The translations under genes and the position numbers were made by a program. Below, piece by piece: positions 24,101 through 32,289 of a DNA stretch of 37,106 nt (position 1 is the first letter of the stretch; every line of letters starts with the position of its first letter). Location of the stretch: positions 1 to 37,106 of the forward strand of contig JALVUD010000017.1 in NCBI GenBank assembly GCA_027035765.1, in the 5' to 3' direction. This stretch comes from Campylobacteraceae bacterium. GTDB taxonomy: Bacteria; Campylobacterota; Campylobacteria; Campylobacterales; Sulfurovaceae. Under the pieces are notes generated by a model. That model saw only the letters and a list, made by a program, of their open reading frames with translations. It was not told the DNA's origin and ran no database searches.

Positions 24101-24502
24101 GTCATCTTCACCCTCTACAACCGCAACCACGGCATCGAAATCGACCGCCAAAACCGCCTGCACCCTTATTATCTGGTCTACATCGCCAACGACGGCCACA
24201 TCGTCGCCGACCACACCCAGGCCAAACGGCTGCTCGATTTGGCCCGCGCCGCCTGCAAGGGCCGCAGCCAGCCTATAGAAAAAGCCTACAAAGCCTTCAA
24301 TGAAGCCACCAAAGACGGGCGGGATATGCACTTTTACTCCGAACTGCTGGACCAAGCTATCGCCTCGATGGTCCAAAAACAGGAAGAGAGCGACATCGAT
24401 TCGCTCTTCAGTGAAGGGCGCACTACGGCACTGACCGCCAAAATCGAAGGGCTGGACGATTTCGAGCTGATTAGCTTCATCGTCGTGATGGAGGTGGATT
24501 AG
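21194..24502 (+). CDS. SNF2-type helicase with PLD-like N-terminal domain
   Basis: A 1102-residue DNA translocase. The N-terminal part (to about 150) resembles the PLD-like domain of related helicases (LKIAAATFSIYAFEALKKEL) but lacks an HKD catalytic motif. Helicase motifs: Walker A ILADSVGLGKTFTALAVI near 297, DESH box LVVIDESHNFRN near 380, SATPVNNR near 418 and, in the second RecA-like domain, IATDCISEGQNLQDCDYLIN and motif VI QRFGRIDRIGS near 838. The start at 21194 has no ribosome site; an ATG at 21245 (MQVIDNVSS) after GGGGAAGATCGGAG is equally likely. The stop overlaps the next start by one base (TAGTG). It probably supplies a remodelling or translocation activity to the restriction locus. 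Confidence 0.9.
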   Translation: MASYQSNIWAERGEDRSMQVIDNVSSLLGDDLKNTLRPGDRLKIAAATFSIYAFEALKKELSSVDAFQFIFTSPTFVPDKALDAIKKERREFYIPKNERERGFYGTEFEIQLRNKLTQRAIARECADWIRRKATFRSNKTSASMQSFACVQSPDRTVVYMPLNGFTAVDLGYQKGDALSNITTRFDDPLATQSFLNTFDQIWNDRERLEDVTDAIIEHISTVYRENAPERIYFLMLYNIFKAFLEDINEDVLPNDLTGFKETLVWKKLYNFQKDAAVGLINKLETFNGCILADSVGLGKTFTALAVIKYYELRNKSVLVLCPKKLADNWLTYNTNLVTNIFAKDRFNYDVLNHTDLSRTRGHSHGIDLSRVNWGNYDLVVIDESHNFRNAAAYKDKETRYQKLMNKIIKAGVKTKVLMLSATPVNNRFADLRNQLALAYEGESEQLQKKLGTTQSIEEIFRRAQAAFNAWSKLPPEKRTAKAILDMLDFDFFKLLDNVTIARSRKHIQTFYDTTDIGTFPKRLKPKNFRPPLSELSRLPDYDEIYRTLNSMTLSIYAPMNFVFPSRLHKYEEAYDTEVQEGKGRFRQRDRERSLQALMTTNLLKRLESSVEAFRITLNKLKQNHAEILTQISRFERGDTSVKISDVPDKAVTEDIEEDEEAFIGGKVRIALEDMDIRSWKEDLKNDLFIVDRLLIEMDRITPDDDAKLQDLIEHANSKIENPINSGNKKLLIFTAFADTAHYLYEQLAPHFLTKHGLHTALVTGQGNPKTTVHKKHYDFQSVLTLFAPKAKEKALVMPNNNDEIDILIATDCISEGQNLQDCDYLINYDIHWNPVRIIQRFGRIDRIGSPNAQIQLVNYWPDITLDEYINLKERVENRMTIVDITATGDDNVLSAKANDISYRKEQLKRLQEEVIDLEELKTGISITDLGLNEFRVDLLGYIKEHDLDNLPNGLHTVVPADRDKGLEPGVIFTLYNRNHGIEIDRQNRLHPYYLVYIANDGHIVADHTQAKRLLDLARAACKGRSQPIEKAYKAFNEATKDGRDMHFYSELLDQAIASMVQKQEESDIDSLFSEGRTTALTAKIEGLDDFELISFIVVMEVD

Positions 24503-25194
24503 TGCGCTACGACTTCCCGCCCGCCACCCGTTTTGGCAGAACGATTCCCAAGACCAAATTCTACGAACACGCCGCGATAGAGGGGAAACTCAAGCGCAAA
24601 TTCATCGACCAAATCGAAAAAATCGTCTGGAGCCACAAACTGGCCGAAGAGACGATGAACCTCCCATCTTCCCCCGAAGTCCCAGAAATCGAAGTTTTCG
24701 ACATCTACCTCAAAGGCGACCATCTCGACGACGCGGTGCTAAAGACCATCGACAAAGCCATCCCCAAGCCGATACTCTTTTACCTCCACGACACTGGGGG
24801 CCGCACCAAGCTTAAAACCGCCTACAAACGCCCGAGTGAGAGCGGCGGCAAAGGGTGGGTCATCGAAAACTACTTTCAAAGCGATTGGATGGATGAAGAC
24901 GCGCTGCCGCAGCCTCTACCCACGGCTTTGGATTTGCAAAAACTCTACGCCGCCATCATCGAAGCCCTGATGCCCCGAGACATCGCCGCATCCGACGTCG
25001 AAGGATTGCAAGAGCGGGTGGAGCGGCTCAAAAAAATCGAAGCCAAAGAGCGGGAATACGCCCGGCTCAAAGCCAAACGCGACAGAGAGAAACAGTTCAA
25101 TAAAAAGGTGGAGCTAAATGAAAAACTGCACCGATTGAAGCAGGAGATAATTGAATTAAAAAGAGAGGGTACAGATGAAAATTGCACAGTTTAA
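24502..25194 (+). CDS. DUF4391 domain protein
   Basis: A 230-residue protein with GTG start at 24502, overlapping the helicase stop by one base. The DUF4391 pattern is recognisable: MRYDFPPATRFGRTIPKTKF, IEKIVWSHKLAEETMNLP, EIEVFDIYLKG and ILFYLHDTGGRTKLKTAYKR. The C-terminal 60 residues are a charged coiled coil (VERLKKIEAKEREYARLK onward), likely for protein contact. DUF4391 genes often lie next to SNF2-like helicases in restriction loci; no biochemical function is known to me. It overlaps the following endonuclease gene by 20 bases. Confidence 0.85.
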   Translation: MRYDFPPATRFGRTIPKTKFYEHAAIEGKLKRKFIDQIEKIVWSHKLAEETMNLPSSPEVPEIEVFDIYLKGDHLDDAVLKTIDKAIPKPILFYLHDTGGRTKLKTAYKRPSESGGKGWVIENYFQSDWMDEDALPQPLPTALDLQKLYAAIIEALMPRDIAASDVEGLQERVERLKKIEAKEREYARLKAKRDREKQFNKKVELNEKLHRLKQEIIELKREGTDENCTV

Positions 25195-26197
25195 AGGTTA
25201 TTTATTAGAAGAGGCCTTGGCATACCTAATTCGAACCAGTGGCTATTCTTTAATAAATTCACCTTCGAGTCATGACCCAGATTTGGAAATCAAAGGAAAT
25301 GGACTCAATTTACGTGGGAGGGGAGCATATCATCAAATCGATGTAATCGCAGAGTTGAATTGGATTCCCGCATTCAATTATCCCATACGATTACTTGTTG
25401 AAGCAAAATTCCGTGATGGTAAAACAGGTATTGATGTCATACGTCAAGAAGTAGGGATTTTGTCTGATGTAAATGAAAACTATTTTATTCCAACCGATTC
25501 GACTGCAAAAGCAAGATATCGTTATGTGTCGGCGGTATTCTCCACTTCTGGCTTCAGTGAACCGGCAGTGGATATGGCTATTGCCCATCAAATCCAGATT
25601 GCTGATTTAGGGATAGAAGAATATAATGATTTAAAACGGATTATCAATGATGCGGCAGAGGCCATATTCGGTGATGCGGAAGAGATTAGCAAAGAGGAGG
25701 GTAAGCGTCTTAGAAAACAATTTAGGAATAGCCTTTTTGGATTTCACAATGATGAAGAAACTAATGAGAATATCTTGGAATTAAGCCGAAATATAAAAGA
25801 TGAATATCGTGAGCTTTTTATTGGTATGTCTGTAGGTGGGCACATGCTTCTACTCAAAGCAGACAATCCAGAGAACTTCGTTAGATATATAAAAGAACAC
25901 GGAAGTCATGATATTGTAATTCATTGGAGAGACATTGATAATGGAAAAAGATGGGAAATACGTCCAGCGATAGATAGAGAGAGTTACACTTTGGCTTTTG
26001 TATTACCGTCTAAACTGCATCGCTATATTTTCGAAATTGCGGAGAATCGATACACAGAGGCAATTAATCAAAAAGAGGTCCATTTCTCAAAAATAACCGT
26101 TACTTACTACGATAAAGACGAGGATAGGGAATATATAATTAATTTAAAATTCAATAAAGATAATTTTGAATTAGCGCAAAGGAATGAAAATGGATAG
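25175..26197 (+). CDS. PD-(D/E)XK restriction endonuclease-like protein
   Basis: A 340-residue protein with an Mrr-like core at the N-terminus: an acidic helix (LLEEALAYLIRTSGY), then YHQIDVIAE with Asp56 and IRLLVEAKFRDGKTGIDVIR with Glu76 and Lys78, fitting D...ExK nuclease chemistry. The remainder (about 120-340) is of unknown fold. The gene is markedly more AT-rich than its GC-rich neighbours, suggesting a separate origin or a swapped cassette. It overlaps the genes on both sides (20 bases upstream, 14 downstream), so it is fully embedded in the operon. Confidence 0.75.
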   Translation: MKIAQFKGYLLEEALAYLIRTSGYSLINSPSSHDPDLEIKGNGLNLRGRGAYHQIDVIAELNWIPAFNYPIRLLVEAKFRDGKTGIDVIRQEVGILSDVNENYFIPTDSTAKARYRYVSAVFSTSGFSEPAVDMAIAHQIQIADLGIEEYNDLKRIINDAAEAIFGDAEEISKEEGKRLRKQFRNSLFGFHNDEETNENILELSRNIKDEYRELFIGMSVGGHMLLLKADNPENFVRYIKEHGSHDIVIHWRDIDNGKRWEIRPAIDRESYTLAFVLPSKLHRYIFEIAENRYTEAINQKEVHFSKITVTYYDKDEDREYIINLKFNKDNFELAQRNENG

Positions 26198-28112
26198 GCT
26201 TGACCTACAAACCCCTGACTTCACCGAAGAACACATCCACAAACTGGCGGAGCTTTTCCCAAACTGCGTGACGGAAACGGCGGATGAAAAGGGCCACATA
26301 AAAAAAGCGATAGATTTTGATTTGCTCAAACAAGAGCTCTCCGCCTACCTCGTCGAGGGGCCCAAAGAGCGCTATCGGCTCGACTGGCCGGGCAAGCGGG
26401 CCTCCTTGCTCAAGGCCAACACCCCCATCACCAAAACCCTGCGCCCCGCACGCGAAGAGAGCGTGAACTTCGACACCACCCAAAACCTCTACATCGAAGG
26501 CGACAACCTCGAAGCCCTCAAACTCCTGCAAGAGGCGTACCTGGGCAAGGTCAAGATGATATACATCGACCCGCCCTACAACACGGGCAAAGATTTTGTG
26601 TACAAAGACAACTTTGCAAGGAGCCGCGAAGAGGAGTTGATGGAGAGCGGGCAGGTTGATGAAGAGGGCAATCGTCTGGTGCAAAACCTGGAGAGCAACG
26701 GGCGCTTTCACAGCGATTGGCTGAGTATGATGTATCCGAGACTCAGGCTGGCGCGGAACCTGCTGCGAGATGACGGGGTGATTTTTATCTCGATAGATGA
26801 CAATGAAGTGCACAATCTGCGGAAGATGTGTGATGAAGTATTTGGGGAGGGGAATTATATTGCAGAATTTATTTGGGAAAAAACATTCAGGCCGTCTAAT
26901 TTTGGCAAAACAACCCGAAAAAATACCGAGTATGTTATAAGCTATTCTAAATCTAATCCTATCGAATTGAAAGGAAGTCTTGAAGATTCAAAAGGTGATT
27001 TCTCTTTAACAAAAAAATTACACAATACACATACATTAAAATGTCCTTCGAACTATGTGCATGTGAACTTTCAGGATGGAATCTATAAAAAAGGGAAATA
27101 TGGCGACGGTTACGAGTTATTAGATGACATTTATGTTAAGAACGGAAAAGTTAAAAATGAATTTAGAATAAAAATTAAGCAATCAATATGGAGTCAAAAA
27201 CATTTAAATAATGAAATTGATAGAGGCGTGTATCTTGTTTTAAAGAATGAGAAAACAATGGCTCTTTATGCAAGAAAAGTCTATAAAAAAAATGAACTGA
27301 AGCCTACAACACTTCTTCCAAATGACATTGTTGGCGATGTTTTAGAGGCAAATAAAGAGATTAATAATTTATTTAAAACAAACTTATTCGATTATCCAAA
27401 GCCTTCTTCTCTACCAAAATATTTAATGACAACATGTACGGAAGATGAAGACATCATCCTCGACTTCTTCTCCGGCTCCGCCACCACCGCCCATGCCGTG
27501 ATGCAGCTCAACGCCGAAGACGGCGGTAATCGCCGTTTCATTATGGTGCAGCTGCCCGAACCCACCGACCCCAAAAGCGAAGCCTACAAAGCGGGCTACA
27601 CAACCATCGCCGACATCGGCAAAGAGCGCATCCGCCGCGCGGGAAAAAAGATAAAAGAGGAAAACAAAGAGAAAGAAGGCATCGAAAAACTTGACATCGG
27701 TTTTCGGGTGCTCAAAGTCGACAGCTCCAACATGAAAGAGATCTACTTCACCCCTGACGAAGTGAGCAAGGAGAGCCTTTTTGAAACCGTCGACCACATC
27801 AAAGAAGATAGAACTCCCGAAGATTTGCTCTTTGGGGTGCTGGTGGACTGGGGTGTGGATTTGAGCTTGCCCATTCGCACCGAAGAGATAGAGGGCAAAA
27901 CGGTCTACTTCGTCGGACACGGCGACCTGGTCGCCTGCTTCGAAGAGGATATCGACGAAAACTTCGTCAAAACCCTGGCCAAAAAGCTGGCCGACGAGGA
28001 TGTGCTGCGCGTGGTCTTCAAGGAAAGCGGCTTTGAAGACGACAATATCAAAATCAACACCGAACAAATCTTCAAACAGCTTGCCCCGGCGGTGGAAGTG
28101 AGGGTGGTCTAG
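26184..28112 (+). CDS. mod: Type III restriction-modification DNA methyltransferase (Mod)
   Basis: A 642-residue beta-class N6-adenine/N4-cytosine methyltransferase. Catalytic motif IV (MIYIDPPYNTGKDF, near 128) comes before the SAM-binding FxG-type motif I (ILDFFSGSATTAHAVMQL, near 428), the order of type III Mod proteins. Between them (about 215-415) lies the target recognition domain, whose DNA (about 26840-27440) is strongly AT-rich against GC-rich flanks, a sign of specificity-domain exchange. The first 90 residues and the C-terminal 150 are Mod-like accessory regions. With Res (29253) it should recognise an asymmetric site methylated on one strand. Confidence 0.93.
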   Translation: MKMDRLDLQTPDFTEEHIHKLAELFPNCVTETADEKGHIKKAIDFDLLKQELSAYLVEGPKERYRLDWPGKRASLLKANTPITKTLRPAREESVNFDTTQNLYIEGDNLEALKLLQEAYLGKVKMIYIDPPYNTGKDFVYKDNFARSREEELMESGQVDEEGNRLVQNLESNGRFHSDWLSMMYPRLRLARNLLRDDGVIFISIDDNEVHNLRKMCDEVFGEGNYIAEFIWEKTFRPSNFGKTTRKNTEYVISYSKSNPIELKGSLEDSKGDFSLTKKLHNTHTLKCPSNYVHVNFQDGIYKKGKYGDGYELLDDIYVKNGKVKNEFRIKIKQSIWSQKHLNNEIDRGVYLVLKNEKTMALYARKVYKKNELKPTTLLPNDIVGDVLEANKEINNLFKTNLFDYPKPSSLPKYLMTTCTEDEDIILDFFSGSATTAHAVMQLNAEDGGNRRFIMVQLPEPTDPKSEAYKAGYTTIADIGKERIRRAGKKIKEENKEKEGIEKLDIGFRVLKVDSSNMKEIYFTPDEVSKESLFETVDHIKEDRTPEDLLFGVLVDWGVDLSLPIRTEEIEGKTVYFVGHGDLVACFEEDIDENFVKTLAKKLADEDVLRVVFKESGFEDDNIKINTEQIFKQLAPAVEVRVV

Positions 28113-28115
28113 CGA

Positions 28116-29150
28116 ATGTGCCTATATAACCACTCGCCCAAAGACATTGAATCTTTTTTGCAAGAAATTTATGGCAGAGGGCTACATCGAAGTCGTGTGC
28201 TAAACGATGCCGATATCAAAAAAATCCTGCACACGATCGGCATCTTTCGATTCAAAGGCTATCTATATGCTTTTCGAAATGAGTTTGACCGGCACACTAT
28301 CGACGAAATATTGACACTCTACTATTTCGATAAATACCTGACCCGATATGTGATGGAATTTACCGCCACGATAGAGACTTTGCTCAAAACCAGAGTCGTG
28401 GAGCTTTGCTATAAATGGACCAATAATCCATTTTTTTATCTGATTCAGGAGAATCACAAGTTTTCAAACTTTCGGATCAATCAACCCACTCTGGAAAACT
28501 GGAAATCCCGAGAAAAGCGTGACGGTGAAGATGATGAGTGCTATACGCATTATTGCCTCTACTACAAAGAAAAGTATCTTTTTGAGAAAAATAAGCAGAT
28601 TTATTTATTGGGCGTGACTCTGATAGAGATAAAAGAAGATGTTAACTACCCTCCGTTTCATTACCTTGTTGAAAGTGCTACGCTTGGGGCATTAATTTCA
28701 ATGATAAAAAGCATAAAGATCGGAAAATATGATTTACTACACGGCGTTTCGAGAGAGTTCGGGATCAACCCGAAGCTTTTTAGACCTTATCTTGATCGAC
28801 TCAATGAAGTGCGCAACCGTGCCGCACATAGAGAAAGACTCTTCAACCGAGGATACCGAAGCGTCCGGGCTTTCAAACGATACCATCGGTTGCGCAAATC
28901 GATCGAACCGCATAGTTTTGCCGACGTCTATCTCTATTTTTACTTCATGCTTGGCAGGGTCGATCGGTATGAGAGTTTTGATGCATTCTTTCGACAAGAG
29001 ATCGAACCATTATTTGTCGAATATCGAAACGACAGGTTTATTGCACAGGACGCAAATGGTCTCAATCGGCAAATGGGCGAAACGGAGTTTGTGAGAATGA
29101 AAAGTTTTATTTTGAAGGGAATGGGAATAAATGAAAAAAGCCGGGCATGA
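28116..29150 (+). CDS. Abi_2 (AbiD/AbiF) HEPN-family protein
   Basis: A 344-residue abortive-infection protein inserted between mod and res. Abi_2 signs are an N-terminal RSRVLNDADIKKILHTIGIF and FKGYLYAFR, YYFDKYLTRYVMEFTATIET in the middle, PPFHYLVESATLGALISMIK and the HEPN ribonuclease motif RNxxxH in LNEVRNRAAHRERLFNR near 229-240. HEPN proteins of this type are predicted RNases that stop growth of infected cells. It begins three bases after the mod stop, so it is in the same operon. The end of the coding region forms one arm of a stem with the region downstream. Confidence 0.85.
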   Translation: MCLYNHSPKDIESFLQEIYGRGLHRSRVLNDADIKKILHTIGIFRFKGYLYAFRNEFDRHTIDEILTLYYFDKYLTRYVMEFTATIETLLKTRVVELCYKWTNNPFFYLIQENHKFSNFRINQPTLENWKSREKRDGEDDECYTHYCLYYKEKYLFEKNKQIYLLGVTLIEIKEDVNYPPFHYLVESATLGALISMIKSIKIGKYDLLHGVSREFGINPKLFRPYLDRLNEVRNRAAHRERLFNRGYRSVRAFKRYHRLRKSIEPHSFADVYLYFYFMLGRVDRYESFDAFFRQEIEPLFVEYRNDRFIAQDANGLNRQMGETEFVRMKSFILKGMGINEKSRA

Positions 29151-29185
29151 CAAGGTGACTCACGCCCCTTGCCAGAGGACCCGGC
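29140..29185 (+). ncRNA. Stem-loop RNA candidate after the Abi_2 gene
   Basis: Outer stem GCCGGG (29140-29145)/CCCGGC (29180-29185) encloses an inner stem CAAGG (29151-29155)/CCTTG (29167-29171) with an 11-base loop. The first arm is in the last codons of the Abi_2 gene. It is not followed by a T run, so it is not a typical terminator. Structured RNAs near Abi_2-type genes have been described as I recall; a match here is unverified. Confidence 0.45.
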
Positions 29186-29202
29186 GTTTGTGACGGTTGC
29201 AT

Positions 29203-29227
29203 TATAACGAGATACGTTTAACGTATC
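29203..29227 (+). promoter_or_regulatory. res promoter region with 17-base palindrome
   Basis: TATAAC (29203-29208) is a -10-like box, followed at once by the perfect palindrome GATACGTTTAACGTATC (29211-29227), 25 bases before the res ATG. It looks like an operator over the transcription start or a 5' hairpin, giving res control separate from the mod operon. Confidence 0.5.
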
Positions 29228-29252
29228 CTGAAACTAAATCAGAGGATAGCCG

Positions 29253-32200
29253 ATGAAAATACGCTTCAAACACCAGCAATACCAGGCCGACGCGGTGGCG
29301 GCGGTGGTGGATTGTTTCGAGGGCCAACCCTATAATGCCGGATTCAAATATACCATTGACCCGGGTAGGGCTGCGGGGCAGCAGACGATGGAGTACGACG
29401 ATGAAGGGATTCGCAACTACCCCTTGCGACTCAGCGAAAGCGCCTTGCTGCACAATATCCAAAGGGTCCAGCGCAACCAAAATCTCCCCATCGACCCCAA
29501 TCTGGTCAAAACCCCCATCTGCAACGTAAACCTGGATGTGGAGATGGAGACGGGGACGGGAAAGACTTACGTCTATACCAAAACCATCTTCGAGCTGCAC
29601 AAGCGCTACGGCTGGAGCAAATTCATCATCGTCGTCCCCAGCATCGCCATCCGCGAAGGGGTGGCCAAGAGTTTCGAGATGACCCGAGAGCATTTTTTGG
29701 AAGATTACGGCATCCAACCGCGCGTCTTCATCTACGACTCCAAATCACCCCAGAACATCAAGAGTTTCTCCACCGACGGTGGGATACAGGTGATGATTAT
29801 CAACGTGCAGGCTTTCAATGCCGAAGGAGAAGGAAGGAGTGAAGCAAGTCGTCGTATTTATAGAGAACTTGATGAGTTTGAATCCAGGAGGCCGATTGAT
29901 TTAATCAAAGCCAATCATCCGATTCTCATCTTGGATGAACCTCAAAAAATGGAAGGCGCAAAGACAGTCAAAAAATTAAAAGAATTCAATCCTCTGATGA
30001 TTCTTCGCTATTCCGCCACTCACAAAACCAAGCACAACCGCGTCTATCGCCTCGACGCCATCGATGCCTACAACCAAAAGCTGGTCAAAAAAATCACCGT
30101 CAAGGGCATCGAAGCCAAACATCTGGGAGGAACGAGTCCTTATATCTACCTCCAAGACATCGAAATCTCCAAAGAACGTCCGCCCATTGCCCGACTGGAG
30201 CTGGAAGTCAGGCAAAAAAGCGGCATCAAGCGCATCGTCAGAAAGGTAGAAAAAGGACGCAATCTTTATGAGCTGTCCAATGAACTGGAACAATACAGAG
30301 GAATCACCGTTACCGATTTGGATGCCGTTTCAATGGAATTGAGCGACGGAACGAAACTACAGATCGGCGACGTGGTGGGGGATGTCAACGAAGCGTTGCT
30401 GCGGCGCATCCAGATACGCGAAGCGATACGCTCGCACCTCAATAAAGAGAAAGAGCTTTTCTATAAGGGCATCAAAGTGCTTTCGCTCTTTTTCATTGAC
30501 GAAGTGGCCAAATACCGCTACTACGACGAGGAAGGTGAAGCGCAATCGGGAGAGTATGCCGAGATTTTCGAAGAGGAGTACAAAGCGGCTATTGAGGATT
30601 TCGGTTCCCTTTTTGGGCCGGAGTATCACGACTATTTGCGAAAAATCGACGCGTCCAAAACCCACAACGGCTACTTCTCCATCGATAAAAAAGGGAGGCT
30701 CACCGACCCAAGCGTCAAAGGACGCGGCGAAGAGAAGGGGCTCAGCGACGACGTGAACGCCTACGATTTGATACTCAAAGACAAAGAACGGCTCCTCTCT
30801 TTTGACGAGCCGACCCGCTTTATCTTTTCCCACTCGGCCCTGCGGGAGGGGTGGGACAACCCCAATATCTTCGTCATCTGTACCCTCAAGCACTCTGACA
30901 GCACCGTCGCCAGACGCCAGGAGGTGGGACGGGGGATGCGCTTGTGTGTGAACAAGCATGGAGAACGGATGGATGATCCGTCAACGGTGCACGAAATCAA
31001 CGTTTTGAGTATCGTTGCGAACGAAAGTTACAAAGACTTTGCCAAAGGGCTTCAGAAAGAGATCGCGGAGTCCCTCACAGACCGTCCGAAAACTGCTGAC
31101 GTCGATTATTTCAAAGGCAAAGTGCTTCCTTTTGAAGAAGAAAAGGTTGAGGTCAACGACAAGCAGGCTCGTCAAATCGTTCGTTATCTCCTCAAAAACG
31201 ATTACGTGGACGATGATGGCAAAATCACCGAAACTTACATTCAGGCCCGGGAAAACGGAAACCTTGCTCCCCTGCCCGAGGATCTGCAGCCCTACTCCGA
31301 AGCGATTCTCCTCCTGGTCGACTCGGTCTATAGTGACGTCAAACTCCCTGCGATCGAAAATGAGTTTTCCCGAAAAGAGAATCCCCTCAATGAGGAAAAT
31401 CTGAAGCGGAAAGAATTTCTGGCCCTTTGGGAAAATATCAATCAAAAAGCGGTTTACGCCGTCCATTTCGATACCAAAGAACTTGTCGTCAAAGCCGTGG
31501 GGGCTTTGGATCGGGAGCTGAAAGTGCCCGAAATCACCTACCGAGTGGTTGAAGGGGAGATGGAAAGTGACGTTGACGGAGAGGAGATCCGAAATGGAGA
31601 AGGGTTCCGCGTCAGAGAGGACCGTGACGAGACGACGCTTAAATCGATCCATTCCGAAGTAACCTATGATCTGATCGGAAAACTGGCCGAAGAGACTCAA
31701 TTGACGCGGAAAACGATCGGCGCAATTCTACGTAAAATCAGTGACAGGACCTTCAGCCAGTTCAAAAAGAATCCGGAGATTTTCATTCGAGAGGCGGCCC
31801 GCATTATCAATGAGCAAAAAGCCGCGACGGTCATTGAACACCTCTCCTATGATAAGCGGGAGGAAAAGCATCGGCTCGAAGAGATTTTTGTTCCCCAAAA
31901 CAGCGAATATAAACGCCTTCAGGAAGTGCAAAAACACGTTTATCAATATCTGGTAACCGATTCCGGGAAAGAAAAAGAGTTTGCCGAGGCACTCGACAGC
32001 GCTACGGAAGTCGTCGTCTATGCCAAGCTTCCCTCGGCCTTTTTTATCCCCACACCGGTGGGGGACTATAACCCCGACTGGGCCATCGCCTTCGAGGAGG
32101 GGAGTGTCAAGCACATCTACTTTGTCGCCGAAACCAAAGGTTCGCTTTCCTCAATGCAGTTGCGAAAAATCGAAGAGATGAAAATCGAATGTGCCCGTAA

Positions 32201-32285
32201 ATTCTTCGAAAACATTGCGACGGACAAGGTAAAGTACGATGTCGTCGACAGTTTCGATCGGTTGATGACGCTGGTTCGGGAATAG
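29253..32285 (+). CDS. res: Type III restriction endonuclease subunit (Res)
   Basis: The 1010-residue subunit has a DEAD-type helicase: Q-like region at the start, Walker A METGTGKTYVYTKTI near 98, ILILDEPQKMEG near 227, SATHKTKHNR near 254, an insert domain, LREGWDNPNIFVICTL near 535 and motif VI RRQEVGRGMRLCVNKHG near 553. The C-terminal nuclease shows the PD-(D/E)XK motif in GDYNPDWAIAFEEGS and HIYFVAETKGSLSS (Asp about 940, Glu-Thr-Lys about 960). Length and motifs are normal, so it appears functional. AGAGGATAG precedes the ATG. A patch at about 29820-30000 is AT-richer than the rest. It works with the Mod protein encoded upstream. Confidence 0.95.
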   Translation: MKIRFKHQQYQADAVAAVVDCFEGQPYNAGFKYTIDPGRAAGQQTMEYDDEGIRNYPLRLSESALLHNIQRVQRNQNLPIDPNLVKTPICNVNLDVEMETGTGKTYVYTKTIFELHKRYGWSKFIIVVPSIAIREGVAKSFEMTREHFLEDYGIQPRVFIYDSKSPQNIKSFSTDGGIQVMIINVQAFNAEGEGRSEASRRIYRELDEFESRRPIDLIKANHPILILDEPQKMEGAKTVKKLKEFNPLMILRYSATHKTKHNRVYRLDAIDAYNQKLVKKITVKGIEAKHLGGTSPYIYLQDIEISKERPPIARLELEVRQKSGIKRIVRKVEKGRNLYELSNELEQYRGITVTDLDAVSMELSDGTKLQIGDVVGDVNEALLRRIQIREAIRSHLNKEKELFYKGIKVLSLFFIDEVAKYRYYDEEGEAQSGEYAEIFEEEYKAAIEDFGSLFGPEYHDYLRKIDASKTHNGYFSIDKKGRLTDPSVKGRGEEKGLSDDVNAYDLILKDKERLLSFDEPTRFIFSHSALREGWDNPNIFVICTLKHSDSTVARRQEVGRGMRLCVNKHGERMDDPSTVHEINVLSIVANESYKDFAKGLQKEIAESLTDRPKTADVDYFKGKVLPFEEEKVEVNDKQARQIVRYLLKNDYVDDDGKITETYIQARENGNLAPLPEDLQPYSEAILLLVDSVYSDVKLPAIENEFSRKENPLNEENLKRKEFLALWENINQKAVYAVHFDTKELVVKAVGALDRELKVPEITYRVVEGEMESDVDGEEIRNGEGFRVREDRDETTLKSIHSEVTYDLIGKLAEETQLTRKTIGAILRKISDRTFSQFKKNPEIFIREAARIINEQKAATVIEHLSYDKREEKHRLEEIFVPQNSEYKRLQEVQKHVYQYLVTDSGKEKEFAEALDSATEVVVYAKLPSAFFIPTPVGDYNPDWAIAFEEGSVKHIYFVAETKGSLSSMQLRKIEEMKIECARKFFENIATDKVKYDVVDSFDRLMTLVRE

Positions 32286-32289
32286 GCCC

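Noticed and set aside
21194-25194. DISARM system
   Set aside because: The SNF2 helicase with PLD-like part and a methyltransferase recall DISARM, but DUF1998 (DrmB) is missing and the methyltransferase is type III Mod with its own Res.
29140-29185. Rho-independent terminator after the Abi_2 gene
   Set aside because: The stem is GC-rich but is followed by GTTTGTGACGG, not a T run, and it starts inside the coding region, so a plain terminator is not the best reading.
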